A stretch of 64,000 nt of DNA from CAVOJY01 sp963696405 (GTDB lineage: Bacteria; Chloroflexota; Limnocylindria; Limnocylindrales; CSP1-4): contig CAVOJY010000005.1 of the NCBI GenBank assembly GCA_963696405.1, positions 1 through 64,000 of the forward strand, written 5' to 3'. The notes below the pieces were generated by a model. It was not told the DNA's origin. It saw only the letters and a program-made list of their open reading frames with translations, and did no database searches. Each line of letters opens with the position of its first letter. Positions within the stretch are counted from its first letter, which is position 1. Shown here one piece after another: positions 25,407-34,282 of this stretch. Made by a program: the position numbers and the translations under genes.

Positions 25407-26075
25407 GTGAACGAACTCCTGGTTGACGGCAACAACCTCCTCCACGCGCTTGCAGGCAGCGCCGACCCGGGGGCGTTGCGGCTCCTTCTCGCGCGCCTCC
25501 AGGCGAGCGTGCCGCCGACCGTCACGACGTCGATCATCCTCGACGGACACCCCGACCCTGGCTCGCCTGGTCGGGTCGAGGCGCGGCGCGGGATCGTGGT
25601 GCGACATGCCGGCCGGATCACCGCGGACCGCGCGCTCACCGACGAACTCGCCGGCCGGCCGGTCGCGGCCCGGGCGGGCGTGGTAGTCGTCACCAACGAC
25701 AACGAGCTCCGCGGGCAGGTCCGACGCCTCGGCGCCCACGCGGAACCCGTGGCATGGCTCGTCCAGCGGCTGGGATCGCGGCCGCTCGAACCGCGGCCCC
25801 GTGGCACGCAGGGGCCTGCCCCGCCGCCTGCCGCTCGGCCGCCGGCAACGGCCCCGGCCGTGCGCAGACGTCCGCCCGGATCGCCCCCGGCAGGCGCGGT
25901 GCCGGCCGCCCACCTTCCGGCCGGCCCGGCGCCGGCCGCCCGCCCCCCCGCCGCCCCGCCCGGCGATGAGGAGGACCAGCGGACTCCGTGGAGCCCCGGG
26001 CGGGGAGCCACCCGCAAGCGCGGGAATCCGAGAAGGCCGCCGGGGCGGCGCCGGCGGGCACACCCGGCCGGCTGA
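25407..26075 (+). CDS. NYN-domain (PIN-like) putative ribonuclease
   Basis: The 222-residue protein starts NELLVDGNNLLHALAG, the first metal-binding aspartate of NYN/YacP proteins, and continues to IILDGHP and VVVTNDNELRGQVRRLGA with the other acidic positions. These nucleases cleave RNA; YacP (Rae1) acts on ribosome-associated mRNA in Bacillus. The last 90 residues are a Pro/Ala/Arg-rich disordered tail, strongly basic, which could bind RNA. GTG 25407 gives the family start; no clear ribosome site is present. Confidence 0.78.
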   Translation: MNELLVDGNNLLHALAGSADPGALRLLLARLQASVPPTVTTSIILDGHPDPGSPGRVEARRGIVVRHAGRITADRALTDELAGRPVAARAGVVVVTNDNELRGQVRRLGAHAEPVAWLVQRLGSRPLEPRPRGTQGPAPPPAARPPATAPAVRRRPPGSPPAGAVPAAHLPAGPAPAARPPAAPPGDEEDQRTPWSPGRGATRKRGNPRRPPGRRRRAHPAG

Positions 26076-26106
26076 GGGCGCGAGGCCCCCCGGCGATCCC
26101 GTCATC

Positions 26107-26134
26107 TTGACATCTGATATCTATTGGCTATCAT
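26107..26134 (+). promoter_or_regulatory. Sigma-70 type promoter, unassigned
   Basis: TTGACA, 16-base spacer, TATCAT. The spacer and surroundings are locally AT-rich (GATATCTATTGGC), in contrast to the rest. A 15-base inverted repeat (CTATCATCCCGATAG) overlaps the -10 and could be an operator. The first annotated gene downstream is the ribbon-helix-helix gene, with a leader of about 165 bases. Confidence 0.6.
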
Positions 26135-26304
26135 CCCGATAGCGCGAGCGATCAGCAACCTGCTCGTCGTCCTCTGCAGCGAGCACGAGACGCAGCCGGT
26201 GGTGAACGCCGGAACCCTCAACCGGGGATAGACCGGCCTGCGCCCGGGGATCCGATCCTCCTCCCGGGTCCCCGGGCGCCGGGCACATCCGAAGGCTCGG
26301 TGCA

Positions 26305-26529
26305 ATGGCGGAACGACGGCCGTACCTCCTGCGACTGGACCCGGAGGTCCTGGCGTCCCTCAAGCAGTGGGCGGCCGACGACCTCCGGAGCGTGAACGGC
26401 CAGATCGAGTTCCTGCTCCGGCGTGCGCTCCGCGAGGCCGGCCGCCTCAGGGATGCCGCGCGCGCGCGCCCCGATCTGACCCCAGGCGTCCGCCCTCCCC
26501 CGGGGGACGCCGTCAGGCGGTCGTCGTGA
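26305..26529 (+). CDS. Arc/CopG-like ribbon-helix-helix protein
   Basis: The small 74-residue protein has the pattern RPYLLRLDPEVLASLKQWAA then DDLRSVNGQIEFLLRRALR. This is typical of Arc-type ribbon-helix-helix DNA-binding proteins (beta strand with Leu, Arg/Leu, then two helices with SVNGQIEFLL). Such proteins are repressors or antitoxins. No toxin gene follows. A sigma-70-type promoter lies at 26107-26134. It is followed after 306 bases by nrdJ. The C-terminal part is Pro/Arg-rich. Confidence 0.75.
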   Translation: MAERRPYLLRLDPEVLASLKQWAADDLRSVNGQIEFLLRRALREAGRLRDAARARPDLTPGVRPPPGDAVRRSS

Positions 26530-26684
26530 TGAAGGGGCGCATGACCTCGTAACCGCAATTCGTGGCGGCCGGCAGGCCCGTGGGGGGCCGGCAGGCCCGT
26601 GGCGGCCGGGATTCCGTTCGCTGCACACCGTGCACAACCCGCACAGAGCTGCGCTCGCACCAGCGCCGGGAACCCCCATGCATG

Positions 26685-26736
26685 ACCACCAGATCTAGTG
26701 GTGCTGGCAGGAGCACCACCACCACATCTTGTGTTT
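26685..26736 (+). promoter_or_regulatory. Tandem NrdR-box-like palindromes
   Basis: Box 1 (26685-26702, ACCACCAGATCTAGTGGT) is a palindrome with one mismatched pair. Box 2 (about 26719-26734, CACCACATCTTGTGTT) is weaker. Their centres are 33 bases apart, close to three helical turns, as for known paired NrdR sites, and they lie immediately upstream of the -35 of the nrdJ promoter. NrdR represses ribonucleotide reductase genes in response to ATP/dATP. Confidence 0.65.
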
Positions 26737-26741
26737 GTGTC

Positions 26742-26770
26742 TTGACACAGGGAACCCGCCGGGCTACAGT
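26742..26770 (+). promoter_or_regulatory. Sigma-70 promoter of nrdJ
   Basis: TTGACA, 17-base spacer, TACAGT. Transcription would start near 26777, giving a leader of about 60 bases. Confidence 0.75.
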
Positions 26771-26780
26771 CCAAGGGTTC

Positions 26781-26808
26781 GGACCACCGGGCCGGCACCC
26801 GGCGGTCC
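26781..26808 (+). promoter_or_regulatory. Hairpin in the nrdJ 5' leader
   Basis: GGACC-A-CCGGG pairs with CCCGG-C-GGTCC with one internal mismatch. It lies just after the predicted start of transcription and 16 bases before the AGGAGG ribosome site (26825-26830). Confidence 0.5.
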
Positions 26809-26835
26809 TCGTGGGAGCCCACCCAGGAGGAAGCG

Positions 26836-29778
26836 ATGGCCCTGTCAGGAATCGTCGGCACCACCGTTGTCGCCGCCGAACCAGGCGCTCCCACGTTCGG
26901 AACAGGGCCCGGGATCACGCTCGAGCGCCGCTGGACGCGGGCGGGCGTCCACCCCTACGACGAGATCGAGTGGGAAACCCGAACAGCGAGCATCGCGAGC
27001 GAAAGCGGGAAGACGGTCTTCGAGCAGACGGACGTTGAGGTGCCGGCCTCCTGGAGCCAGCTGGCGACGAACGTGGTCGTCAGCAAGTACTTCCGCGGAC
27101 ATATCGGGTCGCCGGACCGCGAGCACAGCGTCCGGCAGCTCATCGACCGTGTCGTCGACACCATCGCCGGCTGGGGGGAGAAGGGCCGCTACTTCGCCAC
27201 GGCGGGTGACCTGGAAACCTTCCGCGCAGAGCTGACGCACCTCCTTGTCCACCAGAAGATGGCGTTCAACTCGCCGGTCTGGTTCAACGTCGGCATCGAG
27301 GAGCGGCCGCAGTGCTCGGCCTGCTTCATCAACTCGGTCGAAGACTCCATGACCTCGATCATGGACCTCGCAAAGACCGAGGCCATGCTCTTCAAGTACG
27401 GCTCGGGCGCCGGCACGAACCTCTCCCCCATCCGTTCCAGCCGGGAGCGCATGTCGGGTGGCGGCATGGCCTCCGGCCCGGTCAGCTTCATGAAGGGCTA
27501 CGACGCGTTCGCCGGGGTGATCAAGTCCGGCGGCAAGACCCGGCGCGCGGCGAAGATGGTCATCCTCGACGTCGACCACCCGGACGTCGTCGACTTCATC
27601 GATTGCAAGCTGAGCGAGGAGAAGAAGGCCTGGGCCCTCATCGAGGCGGGCTACGACCCGTCGTTCACCGGCGAGGCCTACGCCTCGGTCTTCTTCCAGA
27701 ACGCCAACCACTCGGTCCGGGTGACGGACGAGTTCATGCGCGCCGTTGAGCGGGACGGCGACTGGACGACCCACCTGGTCACCACCGGTGAGCCGGCCGA
27801 CACGTTCCGCGCCCGCGCCCTCTTCCGCCGCATCGCGGAGGCGGCCTGGGCCTGCGGCGACCCCGGGATCCAGTACGACACCACCATCAACGACTGGCAT
27901 ACGGTTCCGAACACGGACCGCATCTTCGCGTCCAACCCATGCAGCGAGTACATGCATTTAAATGACACTTCCTGCAACCTGGCAAGCATCAACCTGATGA
28001 GATTTGTCAGGGAAGATGGGGAGTTCGACGTAGAGGCGTTCCGCTATGCGTGCCGCGTCACGATCACCGCGCAGGAGATCCTGGTCGACAACGCCGGGTA
28101 CCCGACACGGAAGATCACGGAGAATAGCCACCTCTTCCGGCCGCTGGGCCTGGGCTTCGCCAACATCGGGGCGCTCCTCATGAGCCGCGGCCTCGCCTAC
28201 GACTCGGACGAGGGGCGCGACTTCGCGGCCGCGATCACGGCGGTGATGACCGGCGAGGCGTACCGCCAGTCGGCGATCATCGCCCGCGACCATGGCGGCC
28301 CCTTCGCGGAGTATGGGAAGAACCGCGAGCCCTTCCTGCGCGTCATGCGGAAGCACCGCGACGCCGCGTACCGGATCGCCGTCGATGGCGCGCCCGCCGA
28401 CCTCGTGGAGTCGGCGAGGCATACCTGGGACGAGGCGGTCGACCTCGGAGAGCGGCACGGCTACCGGAACGCGCAGGGGACCGTCCTCGCGCCCACCGGC
28501 ACCATATCCTTCATGCTCGACTGCGATACCACCGGCATCGAGCCGGACATCGCGCTCATCAAGTACAAGAAGCTCGTCGGCGAGGGCTTCATCAAGATGG
28601 TCAACACCACCGTGCCGGCCGCGCTCAGGCGGATGGGGTACTCGGCGGATGACGTGGAGGTCATCGTCGGCCACGTGGACCAGCACGAGACGATCGAGGG
28701 GGCGCCCGGTCTGAAACCGGAGCACCTCCCCGTCTTCGACTGCGCCTTCAAACCGGTGAACGGTGTCCGGTCGATTGCCCCCATGGGGCACGTCCGCATG
28801 ATGGCCGCGGTCCAGCCGTTCGTCTCCGGCGCCATCAGCAAGACCGTGAACATGCCGGAGGCCGCGACGGTCGACGATATCGAGCAGATCTACCTCGAGG
28901 GCTGGCGCCTGGCCCTCAAGGCGATCGCCATCTATCGCGATGGGTCGAAGCGGTCGCAACCGCTCTCCACCGGGAAGAAGAAGTCCTCGGACCTGCCCGG
29001 TGACGGCGCAGCGGCCCTGGACGATGCCCAGCGGACGATCGCCGAACTCCGGGCGGGCCTCACGGCGGCACGGCTGGAGGCCGGCAAGCCACACCGCCAG
29101 CGGCTCCCCCTGGAGCGGCGCGCAGTCACCCACAAGTTCGAGATCGCCGGCCACGAAGGCTACATCACGGTCGGCCTCTACCCGAACGGCCAGCCCGGCG
29201 AGATCTTCCTCAAGATGGCCAAGGAGGGCTCCACGATCTCCGGCCTCATGGACGCCCTGGCGACGGCGATCAGCCTGGCGCTCCAGTACGGCGTGCCGCT
29301 CCGCGACCTCGTGACCAAGTTCGCCCACCTTCGCTTCGAGCCATCGGGCTTCACGGGCAACCCGGAGATCCCCATCGCCAAGTCGATCGTCGACTACATC
29401 TTCCGGTGGCTCGGCTCGCGCTTCCTGCCGAAGGAGGACCGCGACGCGCTGGGGATCATCGAGCGGCCTGCCGTCTCGCCCGACCAGGTCGTGCCCTCGG
29501 CCATGTGGCCCGACGCGGCACTGACGGTGACGCCCTTCGAGCCGACGACGGCGCCGACGGTCCCGGCCTCCGGGACGTCGGTGCGAGCCAGCGACAAGGA
29601 TCAGCCCGCGTCCCCGACGCTGTTCGACGGGGCCGACGCCGGCGCTCCGGCACCGGCCGCGCGGACCTTCGTCAACCAGGACGATGCGCCATCCTGCCCG
29701 GACTGCGGCGCGATCATGATCCGTTCCGGCAGCTGCTACAAGTGCCTCAACTGCGGGAGCACCAGCGGCTGCAGTTGA
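26836..29778 (+). CDS. nrdJ: B12-dependent (class II) ribonucleoside-diphosphate reductase
   Basis: Adenosylcobalamin-dependent ribonucleotide reductase of 980 residues that makes deoxyribonucleotides with or without oxygen. Visible landmarks are MAFNSPVWFNVG and CSACFINSVEDSM (one of the redox cysteines), ASNPCSEYMHLNDTSCNL (radical-site cysteine and catalytic glutamate), the phosphate-binding PTGTISF, and a C-terminal cysteine-rich end CPDCGAIMIRSGSCYKCLNC. AGGAGG lies 5 bases before ATG 26836. Class II enzymes need no NrdB subunit, and none is present. NrdR-like boxes upstream suggest repression by NrdR. Confidence 0.95.
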   Translation: MALSGIVGTTVVAAEPGAPTFGTGPGITLERRWTRAGVHPYDEIEWETRTASIASESGKTVFEQTDVEVPASWSQLATNVVVSKYFRGHIGSPDREHSVRQLIDRVVDTIAGWGEKGRYFATAGDLETFRAELTHLLVHQKMAFNSPVWFNVGIEERPQCSACFINSVEDSMTSIMDLAKTEAMLFKYGSGAGTNLSPIRSSRERMSGGGMASGPVSFMKGYDAFAGVIKSGGKTRRAAKMVILDVDHPDVVDFIDCKLSEEKKAWALIEAGYDPSFTGEAYASVFFQNANHSVRVTDEFMRAVERDGDWTTHLVTTGEPADTFRARALFRRIAEAAWACGDPGIQYDTTINDWHTVPNTDRIFASNPCSEYMHLNDTSCNLASINLMRFVREDGEFDVEAFRYACRVTITAQEILVDNAGYPTRKITENSHLFRPLGLGFANIGALLMSRGLAYDSDEGRDFAAAITAVMTGEAYRQSAIIARDHGGPFAEYGKNREPFLRVMRKHRDAAYRIAVDGAPADLVESARHTWDEAVDLGERHGYRNAQGTVLAPTGTISFMLDCDTTGIEPDIALIKYKKLVGEGFIKMVNTTVPAALRRMGYSADDVEVIVGHVDQHETIEGAPGLKPEHLPVFDCAFKPVNGVRSIAPMGHVRMMAAVQPFVSGAISKTVNMPEAATVDDIEQIYLEGWRLALKAIAIYRDGSKRSQPLSTGKKKSSDLPGDGAAALDDAQRTIAELRAGLTAARLEAGKPHRQRLPLERRAVTHKFEIAGHEGYITVGLYPNGQPGEIFLKMAKEGSTISGLMDALATAISLALQYGVPLRDLVTKFAHLRFEPSGFTGNPEIPIAKSIVDYIFRWLGSRFLPKEDRDALGIIERPAVSPDQVVPSAMWPDAALTVTPFEPTTAPTVPASGTSVRASDKDQPASPTLFDGADAGAPAPAARTFVNQDDAPSCPDCGAIMIRSGSCYKCLNCGSTSGCS

Positions 29779-29835
29779 CGTCCGGCCGGCCCCGCTGAAG
29801 GCCGACAGGCCGAGGCGCGGGAGTCCGGCACACCC

Positions 29836-30210
29836 TCAGGTCGCGTCGTCGAAGGTCACCTCGACGAGGGGGCTCCAGCGGACCATGGCCTCGAGGTCCT
29901 GGCTCGGCCAGGCCGTGAGCACCTTCGTCAACACGGCGCGGCGCTCGGACTCGTCGGTGATGATGCGGGCCGTGGCGGGGAGGTCCGCCTTCACGTCGCG
30001 TTTCAGATGGAGGATGAGGTGCGGGTCCGCCTCGAGGTTGGCGAGCCAGCTTCGGCGGCGATCCGCGCGGGGCATCCCGCTGATGTAGACGTGGCCGTCG
30101 AAGCCGTGGAAGACGATCTCGATGCGGCGCGGCAAGCCGGACTTGCGGCCTGTCGTGGTGATGTCGATGACCTGGCCCTTCGAGAGGGCCGTGCGGGTTG
30201 CGTCGTCCAT
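29836..30210 (-). CDS. Deazaflavin-dependent nitroreductase family protein
   Basis: The short 124-residue protein resembles the Ddn/DUF385 family, split beta-barrel proteins that use coenzyme F420 or flavin. It has IDITTTGRKSGLPRRIEI, the beta-turn HVYISGMPRADRRRSWLANL and a C-terminal acidic end. F420 use is characteristic of some actinobacterial and Chloroflexota lineages, but F420 biosynthesis genes are not in the window. ATG 30210 is the start. A strong palindrome sits upstream. Confidence 0.75.
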   Translation of the reverse strand: MDDATRTALSKGQVIDITTTGRKSGLPRRIEIVFHGFDGHVYISGMPRADRRRSWLANLEADPHLILHLKRDVKADLPATARIITDESERRAVLTKVLTAWPSQDLEAMVRWSPLVEVTFDDAT

Positions 30211-30232
30211 GGTATTCGAGTCGAGCTCCCTG

Positions 30233-30250
30233 TAGTTGCCTGTGCAACTA
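30233..30250. promoter_or_regulatory. Palindromic operator candidate between divergent genes
   Basis: TAGTTGC, 4-base loop, GCAACTA: a perfect 18-base inverted repeat. On the minus strand a TAGACT box (30258-30253) places the likely transcription start of the nitroreductase gene inside it, so a repressor bound here could control that gene. Confidence 0.5.
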
Positions 30251-30306
30251 GTAGTCTACCGTGCCGAGGCCCGCCGCCCGAACACGGGCTGCCGGGCGAA
30301 CTGCGG

Positions 30307-30312
30307 TAGGCT
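30307..30312 (+). promoter_or_regulatory. -10 box of an apparently leaderless sppA gene
   Basis: TAGGCT ends 6 bases before ATG 30319, with no Shine-Dalgarno between. Confidence 0.5.
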
Positions 30313-30318
30313 GCCGGC

Positions 30319-31140
30319 ATGGCAGCAGTGACACCCCGATCCCGCGTCGTTTCTTGGCGTTCCCACCTCCCCCGCGGCCAGGTCGCGGTGGTCCGTCTCT
30401 ACGGGCCCATCGGCGGCGCACGGCGCACCGTCGACCTCGTCGAGCTCATCAGGCGCCTGCGCGAGTCGCGGCGCGTCCCCGCGGTCGTGCTCGACATCGA
30501 CTCGCCGGGCGGCTCGGCGACCGCGTCGGACGACCTGTTCCTCGCCCTTGAGCGCCTGGCGGCGAAGAAGCCCCTCGTCGCAGCGATCCGCGGGACCGGC
30601 GCGTCGGGCGCCTACCTGGCCGCGATGGCCGCCCGCCGCGTGCTCGCCAACCCGAACGCCATCGTCGGCTCGATCGGCGTCATCTCGGCCGGGCCCAGGG
30701 TGCCGCGTCTCCTCGACCGGCTCGGCGTCAGCGTGACCGCCACGAAGGCGGGGCGGCTCAAGGACCTCGGTGCGCCGTGGCGAGACGAAACCGACGAGGA
30801 GCGCGCGAAGGAGCAGCAACTCGTCGACGGCATCTACGACGCGTTCGTGGGCCGCGTCGCGACGGGGCGCGGCCTTGCCGTGGATCGCGTTCGTGAGCTG
30901 GCGACGGGCGAGGTGTGGCTGGGCACGGAGGCGCTGGTCCTCGGCCTCGTGGACGAGATCGGCGATCTCGAGCGTGCCATCGAGGTGGCGGCCGAGATGG
31001 CGGGCGTTGCGCCGAAGGGCGCTGCTGTCCGGCTGCGCCGGGGGCTCCTGGACCGCCTCGCGGATCGCTTCGGCGCGCGGGCCGCCGGACTGCTCGCCGA
31101 TGAGGTCGAGAATCGCCTCTGGGATCGCCTGCGGATGTAG
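30319..31140 (+). CDS. sppA: S49 family serine protease, signal peptide peptidase type
   Basis: The 273-residue protein has the SppA/ClpP-crotonase fold. It shows VVLDIDSPGGSATASDD, the nucleophile serine in GTGASGAYLAAMAA, ANPNAIVGSIGVISAG, and the general-base lysine in TKAGRLKDLGAPWR. It lacks a transmembrane segment at the N-terminus, so it may be cytoplasmic or peripheral. It is about half the length of E. coli SppA, matching the short bacterial form that forms an octamer. It cleaves remnant signal peptides or cytoplasmic peptides. Confidence 0.88.
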   Translation: MAAVTPRSRVVSWRSHLPRGQVAVVRLYGPIGGARRTVDLVELIRRLRESRRVPAVVLDIDSPGGSATASDDLFLALERLAAKKPLVAAIRGTGASGAYLAAMAARRVLANPNAIVGSIGVISAGPRVPRLLDRLGVSVTATKAGRLKDLGAPWRDETDEERAKEQQLVDGIYDAFVGRVATGRGLAVDRVRELATGEVWLGTEALVLGLVDEIGDLERAIEVAAEMAGVAPKGAAVRLRRGLLDRLADRFGARAAGLLADEVENRLWDRLRM

Positions 31141-31223
31141 CGAAGCAGGAGAACGCTCCCCTGTCCCTCCGCCCTGACGCTACCTCCAATCCTCACCAAC
31201 GAGAACGCTTGTCACCGCGACGC

Positions 31224-32054
31224 ATGGGCGGCGCCTCGAACCGCAGCGCCGGCACGGCGATCGCGTCCGCGTGGATCCCGGTGGCCCTGGTCACCGCGGC
31301 CGCTGTCGTGCCGGTTCTCCGCCTGCCCGTCCTGCTGGTCGTCGCCGCGGTGGCCGGCACCGCCCTGCTGAGACGACCCCCGACCCGGCCGGCCGGCGCG
31401 TGGATCGCCTGGATCTCCGTCCTTCCCGTCGCCGTGGCGCTCGCAGTCGGCCTCGTGCCGGATCCCGCGGTGGCCGACCCCGGAGGCTGCGACGACCTCC
31501 TCGCCGCCCCGGTGGTGCGGCGGGTGGTCCAGGCCGCCCTCGTCCTGGGCACGATCGCCCTCCTCGCCCTCCGCATGGGCGGCCGGCGCTCGCTGGGGAT
31601 CGTCCTCCCGCCCGACCGCCGCGTCACGCTCCTCGCGGCGGCAAGCCCGGTGCTGGTGCCGATCATCTTCGTCGCGGGCCCGTTCCTCGCGGGACCGTTC
31701 TTCGGCGAGGTGCAGCTGGGCTTTCCGTCGCCAGCGGCGCTCCTCCCGGCGACCGTCTTCGCCGTCGCGAATGCGGCGCTGGAGGAGACCGCCTATCGCG
31801 GGGCCGTCCAGCGCTGGGGAGCCGGCGCCCTCGGCCGCAGCGGGGCGATCGTCGCGCAGGCGCTGTTGTTCGGTTCCGCCCACCAAGGGGCCGACGTCCT
31901 CGCCGGCGGACCGCTCCTCTGGCTCGGGGTCGTGGCAGGCGGCCTCGTCGCCGGCGTCGTCGCCGACCGGACGCGGTCGCTCCTCCTCCCGTTCGCGGTC
32001 CACGCGGCTCTCGACATCCCGGTCGCGTTGGCGCTCACCTGCCGGCTCGCCTGA
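31224..32054 (+). CDS. CPBP-family intramembrane metalloprotease
   Basis: Polytopic membrane protein of 276 residues from ATG 31224 (an in-frame TTG lies at 31209). The three Abi/CPBP motifs are clear: EE-R in ALEETAYRGAVQ, FGSAHQG with the histidine, and HAALDIPVAL near the end. CPBP proteins are related to the CAAX prenyl protease 2 and also serve in bacteriocin immunity. There is no bacteriocin gene close by. The first third is Ala/Val-rich membrane helices without further motifs. Confidence 0.85.
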   Translation: MGGASNRSAGTAIASAWIPVALVTAAAVVPVLRLPVLLVVAAVAGTALLRRPPTRPAGAWIAWISVLPVAVALAVGLVPDPAVADPGGCDDLLAAPVVRRVVQAALVLGTIALLALRMGGRRSLGIVLPPDRRVTLLAAASPVLVPIIFVAGPFLAGPFFGEVQLGFPSPAALLPATVFAVANAALEETAYRGAVQRWGAGALGRSGAIVAQALLFGSAHQGADVLAGGPLLWLGVVAGGLVAGVVADRTRSLLLPFAVHAALDIPVALALTCRLA

Positions 32055-32265
32055 GCACCCGGCCGGGCCGAGCCGCCGTGCCGGGGATTTGCTCTGACCA
32101 CGAACCTTGCCGCTGACGTGGTTCCGGGTGCCGCGGCGGCGGGGGTGATGCGAGGGCTAGACAGGTATATCATGGGGCCTGCGCGCAGCCGTGCCGCCGA
32201 GTGACTGGAGGGACGGCAACGGCGTGTGGGGATTGCCCCGACATGCGGGAGGCTACCGCGTAGCG

Positions 32266-33273
32266 ATGACAGCCGCGTCCAACCTGCCGATCGACCTCGA
32301 CGCGCCGATCGACATCGGCCGGCTCGGGCCCGAGCTGGCCCTCGATCTCTACCGCGGTATGAAGCTCATCCGCGAGTTCGAGGAGCGGGTCAACCGCCTG
32401 TTCCTCCAGGGCAAGATCCCCGGGACGATCCACCTCTCGATGGGCCAGGAGGCCTGCGCGGTGGGCGGCACGGCACCCCTGCGCGCGACCGATCGCATCA
32501 CGGTCACCCATCGCGGTCACGGCCAGGCGCTCGCCAAGGGTGTCACCGCCCGCAAGCTGATGGCGGAGCTCTTCGCCCGCGAAACCGGCTGCTGCCGCGG
32601 CTTCGGCGGGTCGCTTCACGTCGGTGACTGGTCGGTCGGGGCGCTCCCGGGCATCGGCATCGTGGGCGCCGCCATCCCGATCGCCGCCGGCATGGCCTAC
32701 GCAGCGAAACAGCTCGGGGAGGACCGCGTGGCCCTCTGCTTCACGGGCGACGGGGCGATGGCCGAGGGCGACACGCACGAGGGATTCAACCTGGCGACGC
32801 TCTGGCATCTGCCGGTCGTCTACGTCGTGGAGAACAACCTCTACTCGATCAGCACCAGGATCGACCGCCAGACGCTCGTGACGTCGATCGCGGCGAAGGT
32901 GGAGGCGGCGTACGCGCTGCCGGCCGTCACGGTCGACGGCAACGACGCGGGCGCCGTGTACCTCGCGGTCCGGGATGCGGTCGAGCGCGCCCGAGCAGGC
33001 GGCGGCCCCGCGCTCGTGGAGTGCCTGACCTACCGCCAGGGCGGGCACAAGCGCGACGACCCGGCCACCTACCGGCCCCGTGACGAGGTCGAGCTGTGGC
33101 TCTCGCGCGACCCCATCAGGCGCTTCCGCCGGGCGCTCGATGCCGCGGGCCTGGAGGCGGAGGCCGACGCGGCCGAGGCGGCCGGTGTCGCGGAGATCGA
33201 CGACGCGGTCGAGTTTGCCGAGGCCAGCCCGCCCGCGAACGGCATCCTCGCGCCCCTGGGGGGAGCGGCATGA
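32266..33273 (+). CDS. 2-oxoacid (pyruvate/acetoin) dehydrogenase E1 alpha subunit
   Basis: Thiamine-diphosphate enzyme subunit of 335 residues; with E1 beta it decarboxylates an oxo-acid and transfers the acyl group to lipoyl-E2. It has IHLSMGQEACAVG, THRGHGQALAKG and the ThDP motif GDGAMAEGDTHEGFN ending in VVENN. ATG 32266 is preferred over an upstream ATG at 32191 because the E1 alpha fold starts here; GGGAGG lies 12 bases upstream. The stop overlaps the E1 beta start (ATGA at 33270-33273). Similar to AcoA. The E1 genes are followed by an E2-like gene with an unusual C-terminus. Confidence 0.9.
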   Translation: MTAASNLPIDLDAPIDIGRLGPELALDLYRGMKLIREFEERVNRLFLQGKIPGTIHLSMGQEACAVGGTAPLRATDRITVTHRGHGQALAKGVTARKLMAELFARETGCCRGFGGSLHVGDWSVGALPGIGIVGAAIPIAAGMAYAAKQLGEDRVALCFTGDGAMAEGDTHEGFNLATLWHLPVVYVVENNLYSISTRIDRQTLVTSIAAKVEAAYALPAVTVDGNDAGAVYLAVRDAVERARAGGGPALVECLTYRQGGHKRDDPATYRPRDEVELWLSRDPIRRFRRALDAAGLEAEADAAEAAGVAEIDDAVEFAEASPPANGILAPLGGAA

Positions 33274-34266
33274 CCACGATCATCGAGGCTCTCCGGCAGG
33301 GCCTGGCCGGCGAGATGGACCGGGACCCACGCGTCTTCGTCATGGGCGAGGACATCGGGATCGGCGGCTCGTTCCACCTGACCCTCGGACTGCTCGACCG
33401 CTTCGGGCAGGATCGCATCCGCGACACGCCCGTCTCCGAGGCCGGCTTCGTCGGCCTCGCGGTCGGCGCCGCGGTCGCCGGCCTGCGACCAGTCTGCGAC
33501 TTCCAGTACGGCGACTTCCTCCTCTGTGCCGCCGACCAGGTGATCCAGCAGGCAACGAAGCTGCGGCTCATGTCCGGCGGGCAGGTGACAGTGCCGCTCG
33601 TCCTGCATGCGCCGACGGGCGCTTCCGGGCGCGGCGCCCAGCACGCGAACTCGATCGAGAACATCTTCTACGGCGTGCCGGGCCTGATCCTGGGGGTCCC
33701 GTCCACGCCGTACGACGCGAAGGGCATGATGGTGGCCGCGATCCGCCACGACGGCCCGGTGCTCATCTGCAGCCAGAAGCACCTGTACGGCACGAAGGGG
33801 CGTGCGGTCGAGGCCAGCGCCACCGGCGACGTGCCGGAGGAGCAGTACGAGATCCCGATCGGCAAGGCGGTCGTGCGCCGCCCGGGCGCCGACGTCACGA
33901 TCGCCAGTTGCCTTCTCATGGCCCACCGGGCGATGAGCGCCGCGGAAACGCTCGCGGCCGAGGGGATCGAGGCCGAGGTCGTCGACATGCGGTGGCTCGC
34001 CCCGCTCGACGTCGACACGGTGATCGACTTCGGTCCGCAAGACCGGGCGGCTCGTGGTCGTCGAGGAGGGTCCCGGGCGCAACGGATGGGGCGGTGCGGT
34101 CGTAGCGGCCGTCGCGGACCGTGCCATCGATGCGCTCGACGCCCCTGTCAAGCGGCTGTGCGGCCCGGACACGCCGATCCCGTTCGCGCCGCACCTCGAG
34201 GCCGAGCTGATCCCCTCGGCCGGCCGTATCGTGCAGACGGTCCGGCAGATCGTCGGCGCAGGCTGA
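33270..34266 (+). pseudogene. 2-oxoacid dehydrogenase E1 beta subunit, single-base frameshift near the C-terminus
   Basis: The first 253 residues (from MTTIIEALRQGLAGEMD; GEDIGIGGSF; DTPVSEAGFVGLAVG; HAPTGASGRGAQH) match transketolase-type E1 beta. After LDVDTVID the frame changes; the rest (VRKTGRLVVVEEGPGRNGWG through IPFAPHLE) continues in another frame. One extra T at 34029-34030 explains it, since removing it gives VIDSVRKTGRLVVVEEG, the conserved sequence. Full length would be about 331 residues. E1 alpha ends at the start and the E2-like gene follows 16 bases later. The enzyme is probably intact in nature. Confidence 0.85.
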
Positions 34267-34282
34267 TCGTGGGGGCTGGCTG

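Larger units (their letters stand above)
26530..26835 (+). other. Regulatory region between the ribbon-helix-helix gene and nrdJ
   Basis: This gene-free stretch of 306 bases holds a GC-rich direct repeat (GGCCGGCAGGCCCGTGG copies around 26570-26610), two NrdR-like palindromes, a sigma-70 promoter and a hairpin in the nrdJ leader. These are listed separately where distinct. Confidence 0.7.

Noticed and set aside
26125..26232. Short plus-strand frame from TTG 26125 to a stop near 26232.
   Set aside because: It has no ribosome site, overlaps the promoter -10 region and includes rare codons (ATA). It is more likely leader sequence.
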